DNA from: Frigoribacterium sp. ACAM 257
GTDB taxonomy: Bacteria > Actinomycetota > Actinomycetes > Actinomycetales > Microbacteriaceae
Assembly (NCBI RefSeq): GCF_007954365.1
Contig: NZ_VOLO01000001.1
Span: 1,178,001-1,242,000 of the forward strand
DNA length: 64,000 nucleotides
Direction: 5' to 3'
Each line of letters begins with the position of its first letter. Position 1 is the stretch's first letter. The notes below the pieces were generated by a model. That model was not told the origin of the DNA. It saw only the letters and a list, made by a program, of their open reading frames with translations, and did no database searches. The position numbers and the translations under genes are program-made. This document shows positions 21,069 to 29,240 of the stretch, in pieces.

Positions 21069-21566
21069 TCAGGCCCGCCACCAGTCGCTCGCCCGGATCT
21101 GCCTCAGGGCGTCGCGGCGGGTCTCGGTCTCGAGGGTCATGACGTAGAGGGTGCCTGCGAGGTGGTCCGTCTCGTGCTGCAGCGCCTGTGCCATGAGGCC
21201 GTCGCCCTCGAGCACGACGGGGTCGCCCGCGAGGTCGATCCCCTCGACACGGGCGTGCGACCAGCGCGGAGTGGGGAACCAGAATCCCGGCACGGACAGG
21301 CAGCCCTCCTCCACGAGCTCCTTCTCGCCCGACACGTCGGTGATCTCGGGGTTCAGCACGTAGCCGACGTCACCGTCGACGTTGTAGCTGAAGGCCCGGA
21401 GCCCGACGCCGATCTGCGGTGCCGCCACGCCGGCCCGACCCGGCTCGCGCACGGTGTCGAGGAGGTCGTCGACGAGCGAGGCCAACCGGGCGTCGCCGAC
21501 CCGGACGCGATCGGAGGGCGACCGGAGCACCGGGTCGCCGAAGAGTCGGATGGGGCGGACGCTCAC
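21069..21566 (-). CDS. def: Peptide deformylase
   Basis: 165 residues. The three metal-binding motifs of deformylase are present: GVAAPQIGV (motif 1), EEGCLSVPG (motif 2) and QALQHETDHL (motif 3, QHExDH). It removes the formyl group from new N-terminal methionines. The GTG at 21566 has AGGAGG eight bases upstream. It converges on fadD. Confidence 0.94.
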   Translation of the reverse strand: MSVRPIRLFGDPVLRSPSDRVRVGDARLASLVDDLLDTVREPGRAGVAAPQIGVGLRAFSYNVDGDVGYVLNPEITDVSGEKELVEEGCLSVPGFWFPTPRWSHARVEGIDLAGDPVVLEGDGLMAQALQHETDHLAGTLYVMTLETETRRDALRQIRASDWWRA

Positions 21567-21686
21567 GACGAGCACCTCCTGGGGGACGGGACGGAAAGGG
21601 GGGCTCGGGGCCACCGGAGAAGAGGGAGCCTGCCGGGATCGCCCGTCGAGCGACGTGGCGTGCAGGCGCTTCAAGAATAGTGACGG

Positions 21687-21699
21687 TATCGTCGTCGTC
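21687..21699 (+). promoter_or_regulatory. -10 box TATCGT, likely leaderless promoter of the ParA-like gene
   Basis: TATCGT at 21687-21692 is followed by 7 bases and the GTG at 21700, with no Shine-Dalgarno sequence. Confidence 0.55.
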
Positions 21700-22512
21700 G
21701 TGCATGTACTCAGCGTCAGTTCTCTCAAAGGCGGCGTCGGCAAGACGACCGTGACGCTCGGGCTCACGTCGGCGGCCTTCGCCAAGGGCCTCAGGACCCT
21801 GGTGGTCGACCTCGATCCGCAGTCCGACGTCTCGACCGGTCTCGACATCACCGTCGCGGGCCACCTCAACGTCGCCGACGTGCTCGCGTCCCCGAAGGAG
21901 AAGACGGTCAGGGCGGCGATCGCCCCCAGCGGCTGGACCAAGGGCCGCACGGGCAAGATCGACGTCATGATCGGCAGCCCCTCCGCCATCAACTTCGACG
22001 GTCCGCACCCGTCCATCCGCGACATCTGGAAGCTCGAGGAGGCGCTCGCCAACGTCGAGGCCGACTACGACCTTGTCCTGATCGACTGCGCCCCCTCGCT
22101 CAACGCCCTGACACGCACCGCCTGGGCTGCCTCCGACCGCGTCACCGTGGTCACCGAGCCCGGTCTGTTCAGCGTCGCCGCGGCAGATCGCGCTCTCCGC
22201 GCGATCGAGGAGATCCGTCGCGGACTCTCCCCCCGCCTCCAGCCCCTCGGCATCATCGTCAACAGGGCTCGCGTCCAGTCGATCGAGCACCAGTTCCGCA
22301 TCAAGGAGCTGCGAGACATGTTCGGCCCCCTCGTCCTCAGCCCGCAGCTCCCCGAGCGGACGTCGCTGCAGCAGGCCCAGGGCGCCGCAAAGCCGTTGCA
22401 CGTCTGGCCGGGCGAGAGCGCACAGGAGATGGCGCGCAACTTCGACCAGCTGCTCGAGCGGATCATGCGCACGGCGAAGATCGGCGACTACGCGGAGCCT
22501 GCCCCGCGCTGA
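21700..22512 (+). CDS. Orphan ParA/MinD-like ATPase
   Basis: 270 residues. Deviant Walker A SSLKGGVGKTT near 7-17, Walker A' VVDLDPQSDVSTG, and Walker B VLIDCAPSLN. No parB or obvious partner is next to it, so it is a stand-alone ParA-like protein, probably positioning some cargo or aiding division. It faces the two MerR genes and the FHA gene. The cargo is unknown. Confidence 0.82.
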   Translation: MHVLSVSSLKGGVGKTTVTLGLTSAAFAKGLRTLVVDLDPQSDVSTGLDITVAGHLNVADVLASPKEKTVRAAIAPSGWTKGRTGKIDVMIGSPSAINFDGPHPSIRDIWKLEEALANVEADYDLVLIDCAPSLNALTRTAWAASDRVTVVTEPGLFSVAAADRALRAIEEIRRGLSPRLQPLGIIVNRARVQSIEHQFRIKELRDMFGPLVLSPQLPERTSLQQAQGAAKPLHVWPGESAQEMARNFDQLLERIMRTAKIGDYAEPAPR

Positions 22513-22518
22513 CCGGGA

Positions 22519-22542
22519 CGCCCGCCCTGTAGCGGCGGGACG
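22519..22542. terminator. Hairpin between the ParA-like gene and a MerR gene
   Basis: CCCGCC (22521-22526), 7-base loop, GGCGGG (22534-22539), with a weak outer CG pair. No T-tract. It sits seven bases after the ParA-like stop. Confidence 0.4.
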
Positions 22543-22640
22543 CGACTGGCGACCTGCTGGACGCCCGACGCAGACGAATGGCAGGACTCTCCCGGCGACG
22601 AGATGCGGACGTCTGACGGAAGCGACCTGGCGGCAGGACC

Positions 22641-23189
22641 TCAGCTCGCGCGGTCGCCACGGCGAGCAGCGAGCTCGTCGGAGGGATCTGCGGCCGGGGT
22701 GCTGTCGAGCTCGACGAGGCTCGTCTCGACCTCGCGGAGGACCTTGCCGACGGCGATGCCGAACACGCCCTGGCCACGGCTGACGAGGTCGATGACCTCG
22801 TCGTTCGAGGTGCAGAGGTAGACGCTCGCGCCGTCGCTCATCAGCGTGGTCTGTGCCAGGTCGCTGACCCCCGCCTCCCTGAGCTGGTTCACGGCGGTGC
22901 GGATCTGCTGGAGGGAGATGCCGGTGTCGAGGAGGCGCTTCACGAGCTTGAGCACGAGGATGTCGCGGAAGCCGTAGAGACGTTGCGAGCCCGAGCCTGC
23001 GGCGCTGCGGATGGTGGGCTCGACGAGGCCGGTGCGGGCCCAGTAGTCGAGCTGGCGGTAGCTGATGCCGGCGGCACGAGCGGCGACGGTGCCGCGGTAG
23101 CCGCTGTCGGCGTCGAGCTCGGGCATGCCGTCCGTGAAGAGCAGGCCCCGCTCGTAGCGGGATCCCTCAGGGGAACCTGACTCGTTCAT
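22641..23189 (-). CDS. MerR-family regulator, Rv1830-like
   Basis: 182 residues. The MerR winged-helix DNA-binding part is ISYRQLDYWARTGLVEPTIR followed by RLYGFRDILVLKLVKRLLDTGISLQQIRTA. There are no clustered cysteines, so no metal-sensor loop is visible. The C-terminal half contains VYLCTSNDEVIDLVSRGQGVFGIAVGKV, a segment typical of the Rv1830 group. ATG at 23189. In mycobacteria this gene follows the FHA and MerR pair, as here. A perfect inverted repeat lies upstream. Confidence 0.82.
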   Translation of the reverse strand: MNESGSPEGSRYERGLLFTDGMPELDADSGYRGTVAARAAGISYRQLDYWARTGLVEPTIRSAAGSGSQRLYGFRDILVLKLVKRLLDTGISLQQIRTAVNQLREAGVSDLAQTTLMSDGASVYLCTSNDEVIDLVSRGQGVFGIAVGKVLREVETSLVELDSTPAADPSDELAARRGDRAS

Positions 23190-23226
23190 GCACTTGCCTT
23201 CCACGTCGTGATCTGACCCGAAACAT

Positions 23227-23241
23227 TCAACGCAGGGTTGA
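23227..23241 (-). promoter_or_regulatory. Candidate operator TCAAC-N5-GTTGA
   Basis: A perfect 5-base inverted repeat with a 5-base centre (TCAAC, GCAGG, GTTGA) lies 37 bases upstream of the MerR start at 23189. Its size suits a dimeric MerR protein. Assignment to either MerR regulator is inference. Confidence 0.4.
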
Positions 23242-23343
23242 TGGTTCGACCTGGTCCCACGGTACCCACATCGGGCTCTCGTCGAGGCGACATCCGTGTC
23301 GAGGAGTCGGCGTGTCGAGGATATTCGTCGCCGGGCGTGCCGT

Positions 23344-24042
23344 CTACGTGTCGAGGCGGTCGAGGGCCGAGCGGATGAGCGAGGTACGGACGACCTCGAG
23401 CTGCCCGGCGAGTTCTCGGGAGAGCTCGGCCACGCGGGCACGACCGGCCGGATCGCGGCGGCGCGCCACCGATGACAGCGCGCTCTCGATCAGGCTGAGC
23501 TCACGCTCGGCGGCCGCTCGGAAGCTGCGCAGGTGGCGGGGCTCGATGCCCGAGCGACCGAGCTCGACCAGCGCCACGAGCACGGCGAGGGGCTCGTCCC
23601 CGTAGGTCTCGGACGGCGAGATCAGAGACGAGGCGATCGCGTCGTCGAGAAGGGCCGAGGAGGCGCCCGACTCGCGGAGCAGATCGGCACGGGAGAACCG
23701 GCGCACGGTCGAGAGCATCGACACGGGAGCGGAGCCGGTGGGGAGGGTCGACGGTCGACCGGCGTCGAGGTCGTCCAGGTGCTGCCGGATGACCTTGAGG
23801 GGCAGATAGTGGTCGCGCTGCAGTCCGAGGATGAAGCGGAGGCGCTCGACGTCGGCCGACGAGAACTTGCGGTAGCCCGATGCCGTGCGCACGGGCGTCA
23901 CGAGCTGGCGCTCCTCGAGGAAACGCAGCTTGCTGTTGCTCAGATCGGGGAACTCCGGCTTCAGACGCGCCAGGACCTGCCCGATCGTCAACAGGTCGGA
24001 CGACCCGGCCGGCGACGACCGGGCGGCGGCGGAGCCGGGCAC
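23344..24042 (-). CDS. ftsR: MerR-family regulator, FtsR/Rv1828-like
   Basis: 232 residues. It starts with a linker, then a MerR head: LTIGQVLARLKPEFPDLSNSKLRFLEERQLVTPVRTASGYRKFSSADVERL. The C-terminal part is helical and has no metal-binding cysteines. In Corynebacterium the orthologue next to odhI is FtsR, an activator of ftsZ. The GTG at 24042 overlaps the TAG of the FHA gene by one base, so the two are translationally coupled. The gene symbol rests on synteny and family. Confidence 0.82.
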   Translation of the reverse strand: MPGSAAARSSPAGSSDLLTIGQVLARLKPEFPDLSNSKLRFLEERQLVTPVRTASGYRKFSSADVERLRFILGLQRDHYLPLKVIRQHLDDLDAGRPSTLPTGSAPVSMLSTVRRFSRADLLRESGASSALLDDAIASSLISPSETYGDEPLAVLVALVELGRSGIEPRHLRSFRAAAERELSLIESALSSVARRRDPAGRARVAELSRELAGQLEVVRTSLIRSALDRLDT

Positions 24043-24608
24043 TACTGGAGGGCCAGGTTGGCCAGGTCGACGCGCGAGGCGTAGAAGGTGAGTCGGAACT
24101 TGCCCACCTGCACCTCTGCGCCGTCGCTGAGCAGGGCCTCGTCGATGCGGACGCCGTCGAAGTACGTGCCGTTGAGCGACCCGAGGTCGTTCACCGTGAA
24201 GGTCGTGCCCGAGCGGCGGAACTCGGCGTGCTTGCGGCTCACGGTGACGTCGTCGAGGAAGATCCCCGCGTCGGGGTGTCGACCGGCGACGGTCACGTCC
24301 GAGTCGAGCAGGAAGCGCGCACCGATGTTCGGGCCCCGCCGGACGACGAGGAGAGCAGACCCGGACGGGAGGGCGGCCACTGCCTCGCCCTCGTCGGTCG
24401 TCGCGCCGCCCTGCAGGGCGGCGAGCTGCGCCTGGTACTCCTCGTTGAAGCTGAGGGTGGTGTCGACCTCACGGGAGGACCCGGGGACGCCCTGCACGGG
24501 CGTGTGCGCCGTGTGGTCACGGGCACCGTGGTCACGGGCACCCTGCTCGCGGGCGCCGCGCTCGTCGGGGCTGTGCTCGTCGGGCACGTGGTGAACGGGC
24601 TCTGCCAT
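24042..24608 (-). CDS. garA: GarA/OdhI-type FHA-domain protein
   Basis: 188 residues. The FHA domain spans about 80-170 (VAGRHPDAGIFLDDVTVSRKHAEF and VNDLGSLNGTYFDGVRI), with the phosphothreonine-binding Arg, Ser and Asn residues. Upstream is the short motif VDTTLSF, equivalent to the ETTSV phospho-acceptor of GarA/OdhI. When phosphorylated, such proteins fold back and stop inhibiting 2-oxoglutarate dehydrogenase. The N-terminus has an unusual His/Arg-rich stretch with repeated GARDH-like units. ATG at 24608 with AGGAGGT upstream. Confidence 0.88.
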   Translation of the reverse strand: MAEPVHHVPDEHSPDERGAREQGARDHGARDHTAHTPVQGVPGSSREVDTTLSFNEEYQAQLAALQGGATTDEGEAVAALPSGSALLVVRRGPNIGARFLLDSDVTVAGRHPDAGIFLDDVTVSRKHAEFRRSGTTFTVNDLGSLNGTYFDGVRIDEALLSDGAEVQVGKFRLTFYASRVDLANLALQ

Positions 24609-24630
24609 CGTGGACCTCCTTCGGATGACC

Positions 24631-24661
24631 AGCGTATCGGATCAGCGACGCCCGACGGCAA
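24631..24661 (-). promoter_or_regulatory. Candidate promoter of the FHA/MerR operon
   Basis: Minus strand: TTGCCG (24656-24661), a 19-base spacer and TACGCT (24631-24636), 22 bases before the ATG. The spacer is slightly long. Confidence 0.4.
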
Positions 24662-24842
24662 CGCTTTTCCCACGGACAGCCTCGGGGCGGAGCGGTGTCC
24701 GTCGAAGGGCGGACACGGCCCTGGGCTGTCGGCTGTTCCTCCGAGAACTCACGACCGCCTCCTCGGCCGTTCATAGGAAATCGATGGGCGAGCGACGTTC
24801 CCTTGTCCTCATCACCTCGACCACCGCCTCAGGAGGCACCCC

Positions 24843-26297
24843 ATGAACGACCGCGAGAGCGACGCCGACCGCCCCGCTGACCAGCCGACGCCCGCGACGA
24901 CGCCGAGCCCGAGCCCCACCCCGGCCGACGGGGTCCCCGCGGGGACGCACCCGGCCGAGGCGCACACGCTCCCCCACCTGACGGGCTCCCCGGACGCCCG
25001 CTTCGTGTCCGCTCCGGTGGAGGACCCGGCCGCCACGCAGGGCGGCCCGACCGCCTCGACGGCCGCCCTGCCCCCCGCCTTCGGGCCCCGCCCCCCGCGT
25101 CGTCGTCGTCCTGCCCGGTGGGCCCTAGTCACCGGCGCTGCCGCGGTCCTCGTGCTCGGGGTCGGCGGTGCCGGCGTCGGCGCGTGGTCGCTCGGGCACT
25201 CCGTGGGCCTGGCCGCCGCCGAGGCACGGCAGCAGACCTATCAGCTCTCCCCCCAGCAGCTGCCCTCGCAGGGCTCGCCGTTCGGCAGCTCGGACGGATC
25301 GTCGTCCGGGAACCAGCTGCTCCCCGGCCAGGGCGGGACGGGCAGCGCCGACGGCACGGGCGACGCCGAGTCGTCGGCCACGGCGGCCACCGCGGAGGAG
25401 ACGCAGGGCGTGGTGACGATCGTGAGCACCCTGAACTACGACTCGTCGTACAAGTCGGCCGGCACCGGCATGGTGATGACCGCGGACGGGCTGGTGCTCA
25501 CGAACAACCACGTCGTCCAGGGCGCCACGAGCATCGAGGTCACCGACGAGACGACCGGGCGCACCTACACGGCGACGGTCGTGGGGACCGACGCCACGAA
25601 CGACGTCGCCGTGCTGCAGCTCGAGGGCGCTGACGGGCTGTCTCCCGTCGACTTCGACGCGTCGGGCGACGTTGCCACCGGCGACGCCGTGCACTCGACG
25701 GGCAACGCGGGCGGCACGGGAGACCTCGTCACGGCCGAGGGCACGGTGCTCGCCACCGACCAGGCGATCTCGGTCGCCAGCGAGACGGGAAGCGGCACCG
25801 AGTCGTTGTCCGGCCTGATCGAGCTGCAGTCGGACGTCGTGTCGGGCGACTCCGGAGGGCCGCTGCGGGACGCCGACGGCGAGGTGGTCGGCATCGTGAC
25901 GGCCGCCTCCTCGGGCACCGCCCCGATCACCGGCTACGCGATCCCGATCTCGCACGCGCTGTCGATCGCGGAGCAGATCGTCGCCGGCCAGGGCAGCTCC
26001 ACGGTCCAGATCGGCCTGCCGGCGTTCCTCGGCGCGCAGATCTCGGGGACGGCCACGGGGACGGGGGCCGGTGTCGTCATCGCCGGCACCGTCCAGGGCA
26101 GCGCCGCAGAGTCGGCCGGCCTCGTCGCTGGCGACACCGTCACGGCACTCGACGGGACACCCGTCGCGGACGCCTCCGCGCTGACCGCGGCCGTCCAGGC
26201 GCACGACGCCGGCGACCAGGTACAGCTGACCTGGACGGACGCGGCGGGCACGAGCCACACCGCGACCGCGACGCTCGGCGAGGGCCCCGCGGCCTGA
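24843..26297 (+). CDS. HtrA/DegP-like membrane-anchored serine protease with PDZ domain
   Basis: 484 residues. A Pro/Thr-rich cytoplasmic tail of about 90 residues leads to one membrane segment (about 92-117), a Gly/Ser linker, a trypsin-like domain with His223 (LTNNHVVQG), Asp254 (TNDVAVLQL) and Ser337 (SGDSGGPL), and a C-terminal PDZ domain (GVVIAGTVQGSAAESAGLVAGD). The protease domain faces outside, consistent with envelope quality control. The ATG has CAGGAGG upstream. It is divergent from the FHA gene. Confidence 0.9.
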   Translation: MNDRESDADRPADQPTPATTPSPSPTPADGVPAGTHPAEAHTLPHLTGSPDARFVSAPVEDPAATQGGPTASTAALPPAFGPRPPRRRRPARWALVTGAAAVLVLGVGGAGVGAWSLGHSVGLAAAEARQQTYQLSPQQLPSQGSPFGSSDGSSSGNQLLPGQGGTGSADGTGDAESSATAATAEETQGVVTIVSTLNYDSSYKSAGTGMVMTADGLVLTNNHVVQGATSIEVTDETTGRTYTATVVGTDATNDVAVLQLEGADGLSPVDFDASGDVATGDAVHSTGNAGGTGDLVTAEGTVLATDQAISVASETGSGTESLSGLIELQSDVVSGDSGGPLRDADGEVVGIVTAASSGTAPITGYAIPISHALSIAEQIVAGQGSSTVQIGLPAFLGAQISGTATGTGAGVVIAGTVQGSAAESAGLVAGDTVTALDGTPVADASALTAAVQAHDAGDQVQLTWTDAAGTSHTATATLGEGPAA

Positions 26298-26308
26298 CCA
26301 CGGCACGC

Positions 26309-26351
26309 GCACGAAGGCCCTTCCTCCGACCAGGAGGGAGGGCCTTCGTGC
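26309..26351. terminator. Strong bidirectional hairpin, 19-bp stem
   Basis: Arms 26309-26327 and 26333-26351 pair over 19 positions with one mismatch around a 5-base loop. It sits between convergent genes, three bases from the Nudix gene stop. No T-tract is present. Confidence 0.7.
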
Positions 26352-26353
26352 GG

Positions 26354-27250
26354 TCAGCCGAGCAGGTCCAGGAGGCGGCGGGGACCCACGACGGATCCGC
26401 CCGCGGCGCGGACGCGGTCGGCCAGCTCACGGTCGGCCGTCACGACGACGACCCTGGGGACTGCTCCCCCCGCGGTCGCCGCGGCGACGCGCCGCTCGAC
26501 CTCGACGACGATCGTGTCGTCGCCCTCGCCCGGAGCACGACGCACCGTGAGCCCGTCGACGTCAGCGGCGTCGCGCGCGTCGCCCTCGAGCACGACCGTG
26601 GTCGTGGGCCACCACGACGTGGCGGCGCCGGGACCCTCCGGCGGCGCGCCGGACAGGAGCGCGGCAGGGAAGCCGGCCTCGAGCGCGTCGGCCAGGGACC
26701 CGAGGAGGCGGGCGGCGCCTCCTGCGCGGTCCCGCCACCAGCCGTCGGGTCGGGACCCCACCACGTTCGCCGCGTCGACGACGAGGTGCACGTCGTCGTC
26801 GAGCTGGGCCCGGAGGCCGGGCCACGACGCCGCGAGCCCGGGGTGCAGCGGCAGGACGTCGAGCTCGGCCCGCGGCACCCACCGCAGCTGGAGGCTCTCG
26901 GCGTCGGAGATGACGGGCGCGAAGGCGCGCGTGACGGCCGCGACGACGGTCGTGTACGACCAGAAGCCGAGATCGAGGACCGACTCGGAGCGGAGGCGGA
27001 GGGCGTCCGCGGGGACGGCGGCCTCCTCGCCCGCCTCGCGCAGCGCCCCGGCGACGGCGGTCTCGTCGAAGTCCCGTGCGCCGCCCGGGAGGCCCCAGGT
27101 GCCGCCGAAGTGGCTCCACTCGACACGGTGCTGCAGGAGCACCCGGTCGTCGGCGTCGATCGCGAGGAGACCGGCCGCACCGGCTCGGCCCCAGAACCGA
27201 CGTCCGTCGGGGCCCTCGACCCAGCCGTCGGCCGGCCCGTGCACGGTCAC
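26354..27250 (-). CDS. Nudix hydrolase fused to a NYN/YacP-like domain
   Basis: 298 residues. The N-terminal Nudix domain has its box at about 56-79 (GGARDFDETAV then REAGEEAAV, matching Gx5Ex7REUxEExGU). The C-terminal half, from about 155, has VVDAANVVGSRPDGWW and ends VVVVTADRELADRVRAAG, the Asp/Asn pattern and closing motif of NYN (PIN-like) nuclease folds. The substrate is unknown; the fusion suggests nucleotide or RNA-cap-like turnover. The GTG at 27250 overlaps the upstream stop (GTGA). Confidence 0.78.
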   Translation of the reverse strand: MTVHGPADGWVEGPDGRRFWGRAGAAGLLAIDADDRVLLQHRVEWSHFGGTWGLPGGARDFDETAVAGALREAGEEAAVPADALRLRSESVLDLGFWSYTTVVAAVTRAFAPVISDAESLQLRWVPRAELDVLPLHPGLAASWPGLRAQLDDDVHLVVDAANVVGSRPDGWWRDRAGGAARLLGSLADALEAGFPAALLSGAPPEGPGAATSWWPTTTVVLEGDARDAADVDGLTVRRAPGEGDDTIVVEVERRVAAATAGGAVPRVVVVTADRELADRVRAAGGSVVGPRRLLDLLG

Positions 27251-27534
27251 GACTGCTGCGACAGGACGACGAGCCCTGCCACGGTCCCGAGGACGGCGAA
27301 GGCGCCGAGCACGAGCCCGACGATCGCGAGGACGAGCCCGGAGCGGAGGGGGCCGCGGGAGCGCAGCGCCCTGCTGCGGCGGATGCCGAGCACGCCGTAG
27401 ACGAGGGCGCCGAGCGAGAACACCACGTTGAGCGCAGGGATCGGCACCGCGAAGGCGAGCACGCCTGCCGCCACGGACAAGAAGGCGGCGACGGGGCGCT
27501 CGGAGGCGGGGCGGGGGTCGGCGTCGCGCGTCAT
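27247..27534 (-). CDS. Small DUF4190-like membrane protein
   Basis: 95 residues with two hydrophobic segments (about 16-48 and 65-92) separated by a basic loop (GIRRSRALRSRG). This resembles DUF4190-type proteins. Function unknown. The ATG at 27534 has GAGGAG upstream. It overlaps the Nudix gene by four bases, so the two are coupled. Confidence 0.65.
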   Translation of the reverse strand: MTRDADPRPASERPVAAFLSVAAGVLAFAVPIPALNVVFSLGALVYGVLGIRRSRALRSRGPLRSGLVLAIVGLVLGAFAVLGTVAGLVVLSQQS

Positions 27535-27703
27535 CGCTGGTGCTCCTCGGGTCGGGGCCCCCAGGCTACCGGCCCCCGGTCCGGGGACGGCGCGGCACCC
27601 AACCGGCGGGCCGGGGACTCCGAACGAGGACAGGGGGCTGGCCCGGAACCCGATGTCGGGTCAGCCCTCCCTCCGGCTGGCGGCGTCTCGGCGCCCGCTG
27701 CCG

Positions 27704-28090
27704 TCACTGCTGCTGGACGGAGAAGACGTTCCCGGCGGGATCGTGGAACCAGGCGATGTCCGGACCGTGGCCCGAGGCCCGCCCGCGGACGACCTGGTCC
27801 TCGCCCGCCCAGGGCCCGCCGGGGTCGGGAGCGACTCCGCGCCCGGCCAGGTCGGCGAGGGCGACGTCGAGGTCGTCGACGACGAGGTTCAGCACGGTGA
27901 AGCCGGCCGGCCGGTGGTCGTCCTTGCCGTAGACGAGGACCCGCGCGGAGCTGCCGGGCAGCTCGAGCTGCAGCATCGTGCCGTCCATCAGCGGCGTGAC
28001 CGCGAGTCCCATCACCCCGCCCCAGAACTCGGCCGCGGCCGGGACGTCGTCGACGCTGAAGCCGCTGTAGGCACTGACGGGCTCGAACAC
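27704..28090 (-). CDS. VOC/glyoxalase-family protein
   Basis: 128 residues with the beta-alpha-beta-beta-beta pattern of VOC proteins: SGFSVDDVPAAAEFWGGVMG at the start, FTVLNLVVDDLDVALADLAGRG in the middle and IAWFHDPAGNVFSV at the end. The substrate is unknown. The GTG at 28090 has GAGGAGGT upstream. The 169-base gap to the next gene on the left holds nothing clear except a possible -10 TAGCCT. Confidence 0.8.
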   Translation of the reverse strand: MFEPVSAYSGFSVDDVPAAAEFWGGVMGLAVTPLMDGTMLQLELPGSSARVLVYGKDDHRPAGFTVLNLVVDDLDVALADLAGRGVAPDPGGPWAGEDQVVRGRASGHGPDIAWFHDPAGNVFSVQQQ

Positions 28091-28192
28091 CGGGACCTCC
28101 TCGATCGGGTGACCAGTGTGCCCCTCCGGGCACGCCGGGGGAAGCGCCGCGCGTCGATCGACCTCGACCAGGACCACGACCTCGACCGGGGC

Positions 28193-29149
28193 TCAGACGA
28201 AACGGACGGTCTGCTGCAGGCGCTCGCGGATCTCGAAGACGTCGGAGAGCGCCGTCCGGTCGCCCAGCTCGGGACCGTGGCGGAGGACCTGGGCGAGGAG
28301 CGAGCGTCGGAGGACCCACGTGCTGCCCCGTCGCCCGCGCCCGACCTGCTCGAGCGCCGTGGGCAGGTCGTCGTCGGGCACGACGATCAGCTGGTGGGTG
28401 AAGGACACCCGGGTCTCGCGCCGCACGGCGCGCGCCTGCCGCGTCACGTCGCGGACCGGTTGCTCGTCGAGGGGGATGCCGGGGCCGACGAGATCGCCCT
28501 TGGACACCGTCACCTCGCTCCCCCAGTCGGACGACTGGACGGCGAACAGGCCGGAGGGGCCGAGCACGACGTGGTCGAGCTTGCCGTCGGAGCCGGCGTC
28601 GACGTCGCTCCAGATGGTGAAGCCGATGCCGAGCCCGGTCACGATGGCGACCGTCGCCTCCTCGGCCAGGGCGTCGGCGAGCACGTGCCGGATCTCCGGG
28701 GGCGCGCTCCGCACGAGGGCCTCGTCGTAGGGGTCGTCGAGGGGCACGCCGCGACCGACCCACTCGCGCATCAGCGACAGGTACCGCTCGCGGTTGGCCC
28801 CGCCGGGATGACCGTGCACTCGCGCTCTCGGACGGGAGTCCGTCCTCTGCGGGTCGCGGGGCGGGGGTGCCCAGCCGGGCGTGTGCGGAGCGGACGCGGA
28901 GAAGTCCGAGGCCGAGCTGCCGGACGCGGACGACGACGGGCGCCGACGGTCGTACGCGGCCCGCGCCTCTGGCGTGCCCACCGCCTCCCACGCCAGCTGC
29001 AGGTCGCGGAACGCGGAGGCGCTGCCGCCGAGGTCGGGGTGCGTCTCGCGGGCGAGGCGCCGGTAGGCCCGGCGCAGGTCGTCGTCGGAGGCCGTGGAGG
29101 GGACGCCGAGCACCTCGTAGGCGGTCGCGGAGGCAGGACTGGGCGTCAC
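28193..29149 (-). CDS. J-domain protein with NERD-like C-terminal domain
   Basis: 318 residues. An N-terminal J domain (YEVLGVPSTASDDDLRRAY, HPD at 37-39, then AYDRRRP) suggests a DnaK co-chaperone. A Ser-rich linker follows. The C-terminal part contains FTIWSDVDAGSDGKLDHVVLGP then SGLFAVQSSDWG, which resembles the nuclease-related NERD fold. The usual E-x-K after the core Asp reads QSSD, so nuclease activity is doubtful. A GTG start with a leaderless-type promoter. The NERD call is by eye. Confidence 0.68.
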   Translation of the reverse strand: MTPSPASATAYEVLGVPSTASDDDLRRAYRRLARETHPDLGGSASAFRDLQLAWEAVGTPEARAAYDRRRPSSSASGSSASDFSASAPHTPGWAPPPRDPQRTDSRPRARVHGHPGGANRERYLSLMREWVGRGVPLDDPYDEALVRSAPPEIRHVLADALAEEATVAIVTGLGIGFTIWSDVDAGSDGKLDHVVLGPSGLFAVQSSDWGSEVTVSKGDLVGPGIPLDEQPVRDVTRQARAVRRETRVSFTHQLIVVPDDDLPTALEQVGRGRRGSTWVLRRSLLAQVLRHGPELGDRTALSDVFEIRERLQQTVRFV

Positions 29150-29161
29150 CCCGCCACGATA
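29150..29161 (-). promoter_or_regulatory. -10 box TATCGT, likely leaderless promoter of the J-domain gene
   Basis: Minus strand TATCGT (29156-29161), 6 bases, then GTG at 29149. Confidence 0.55.
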
Positions 29162-29240
29162 TCGGGCCGGGGCTGGACTTCTCGTCGACGTCCACCGGAC
29201 GCGGAGGCGCCCCGCCTACCGTTCACGGCACACGTCACCC

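Noticed and set aside
28867-29240. Upstream extension of the gldA frame to give a longer protein
   Set aside because: The extension is antisense to the J-domain gene and reads as Arg/Gly-rich shadow sequence with no NAD-binding motif.
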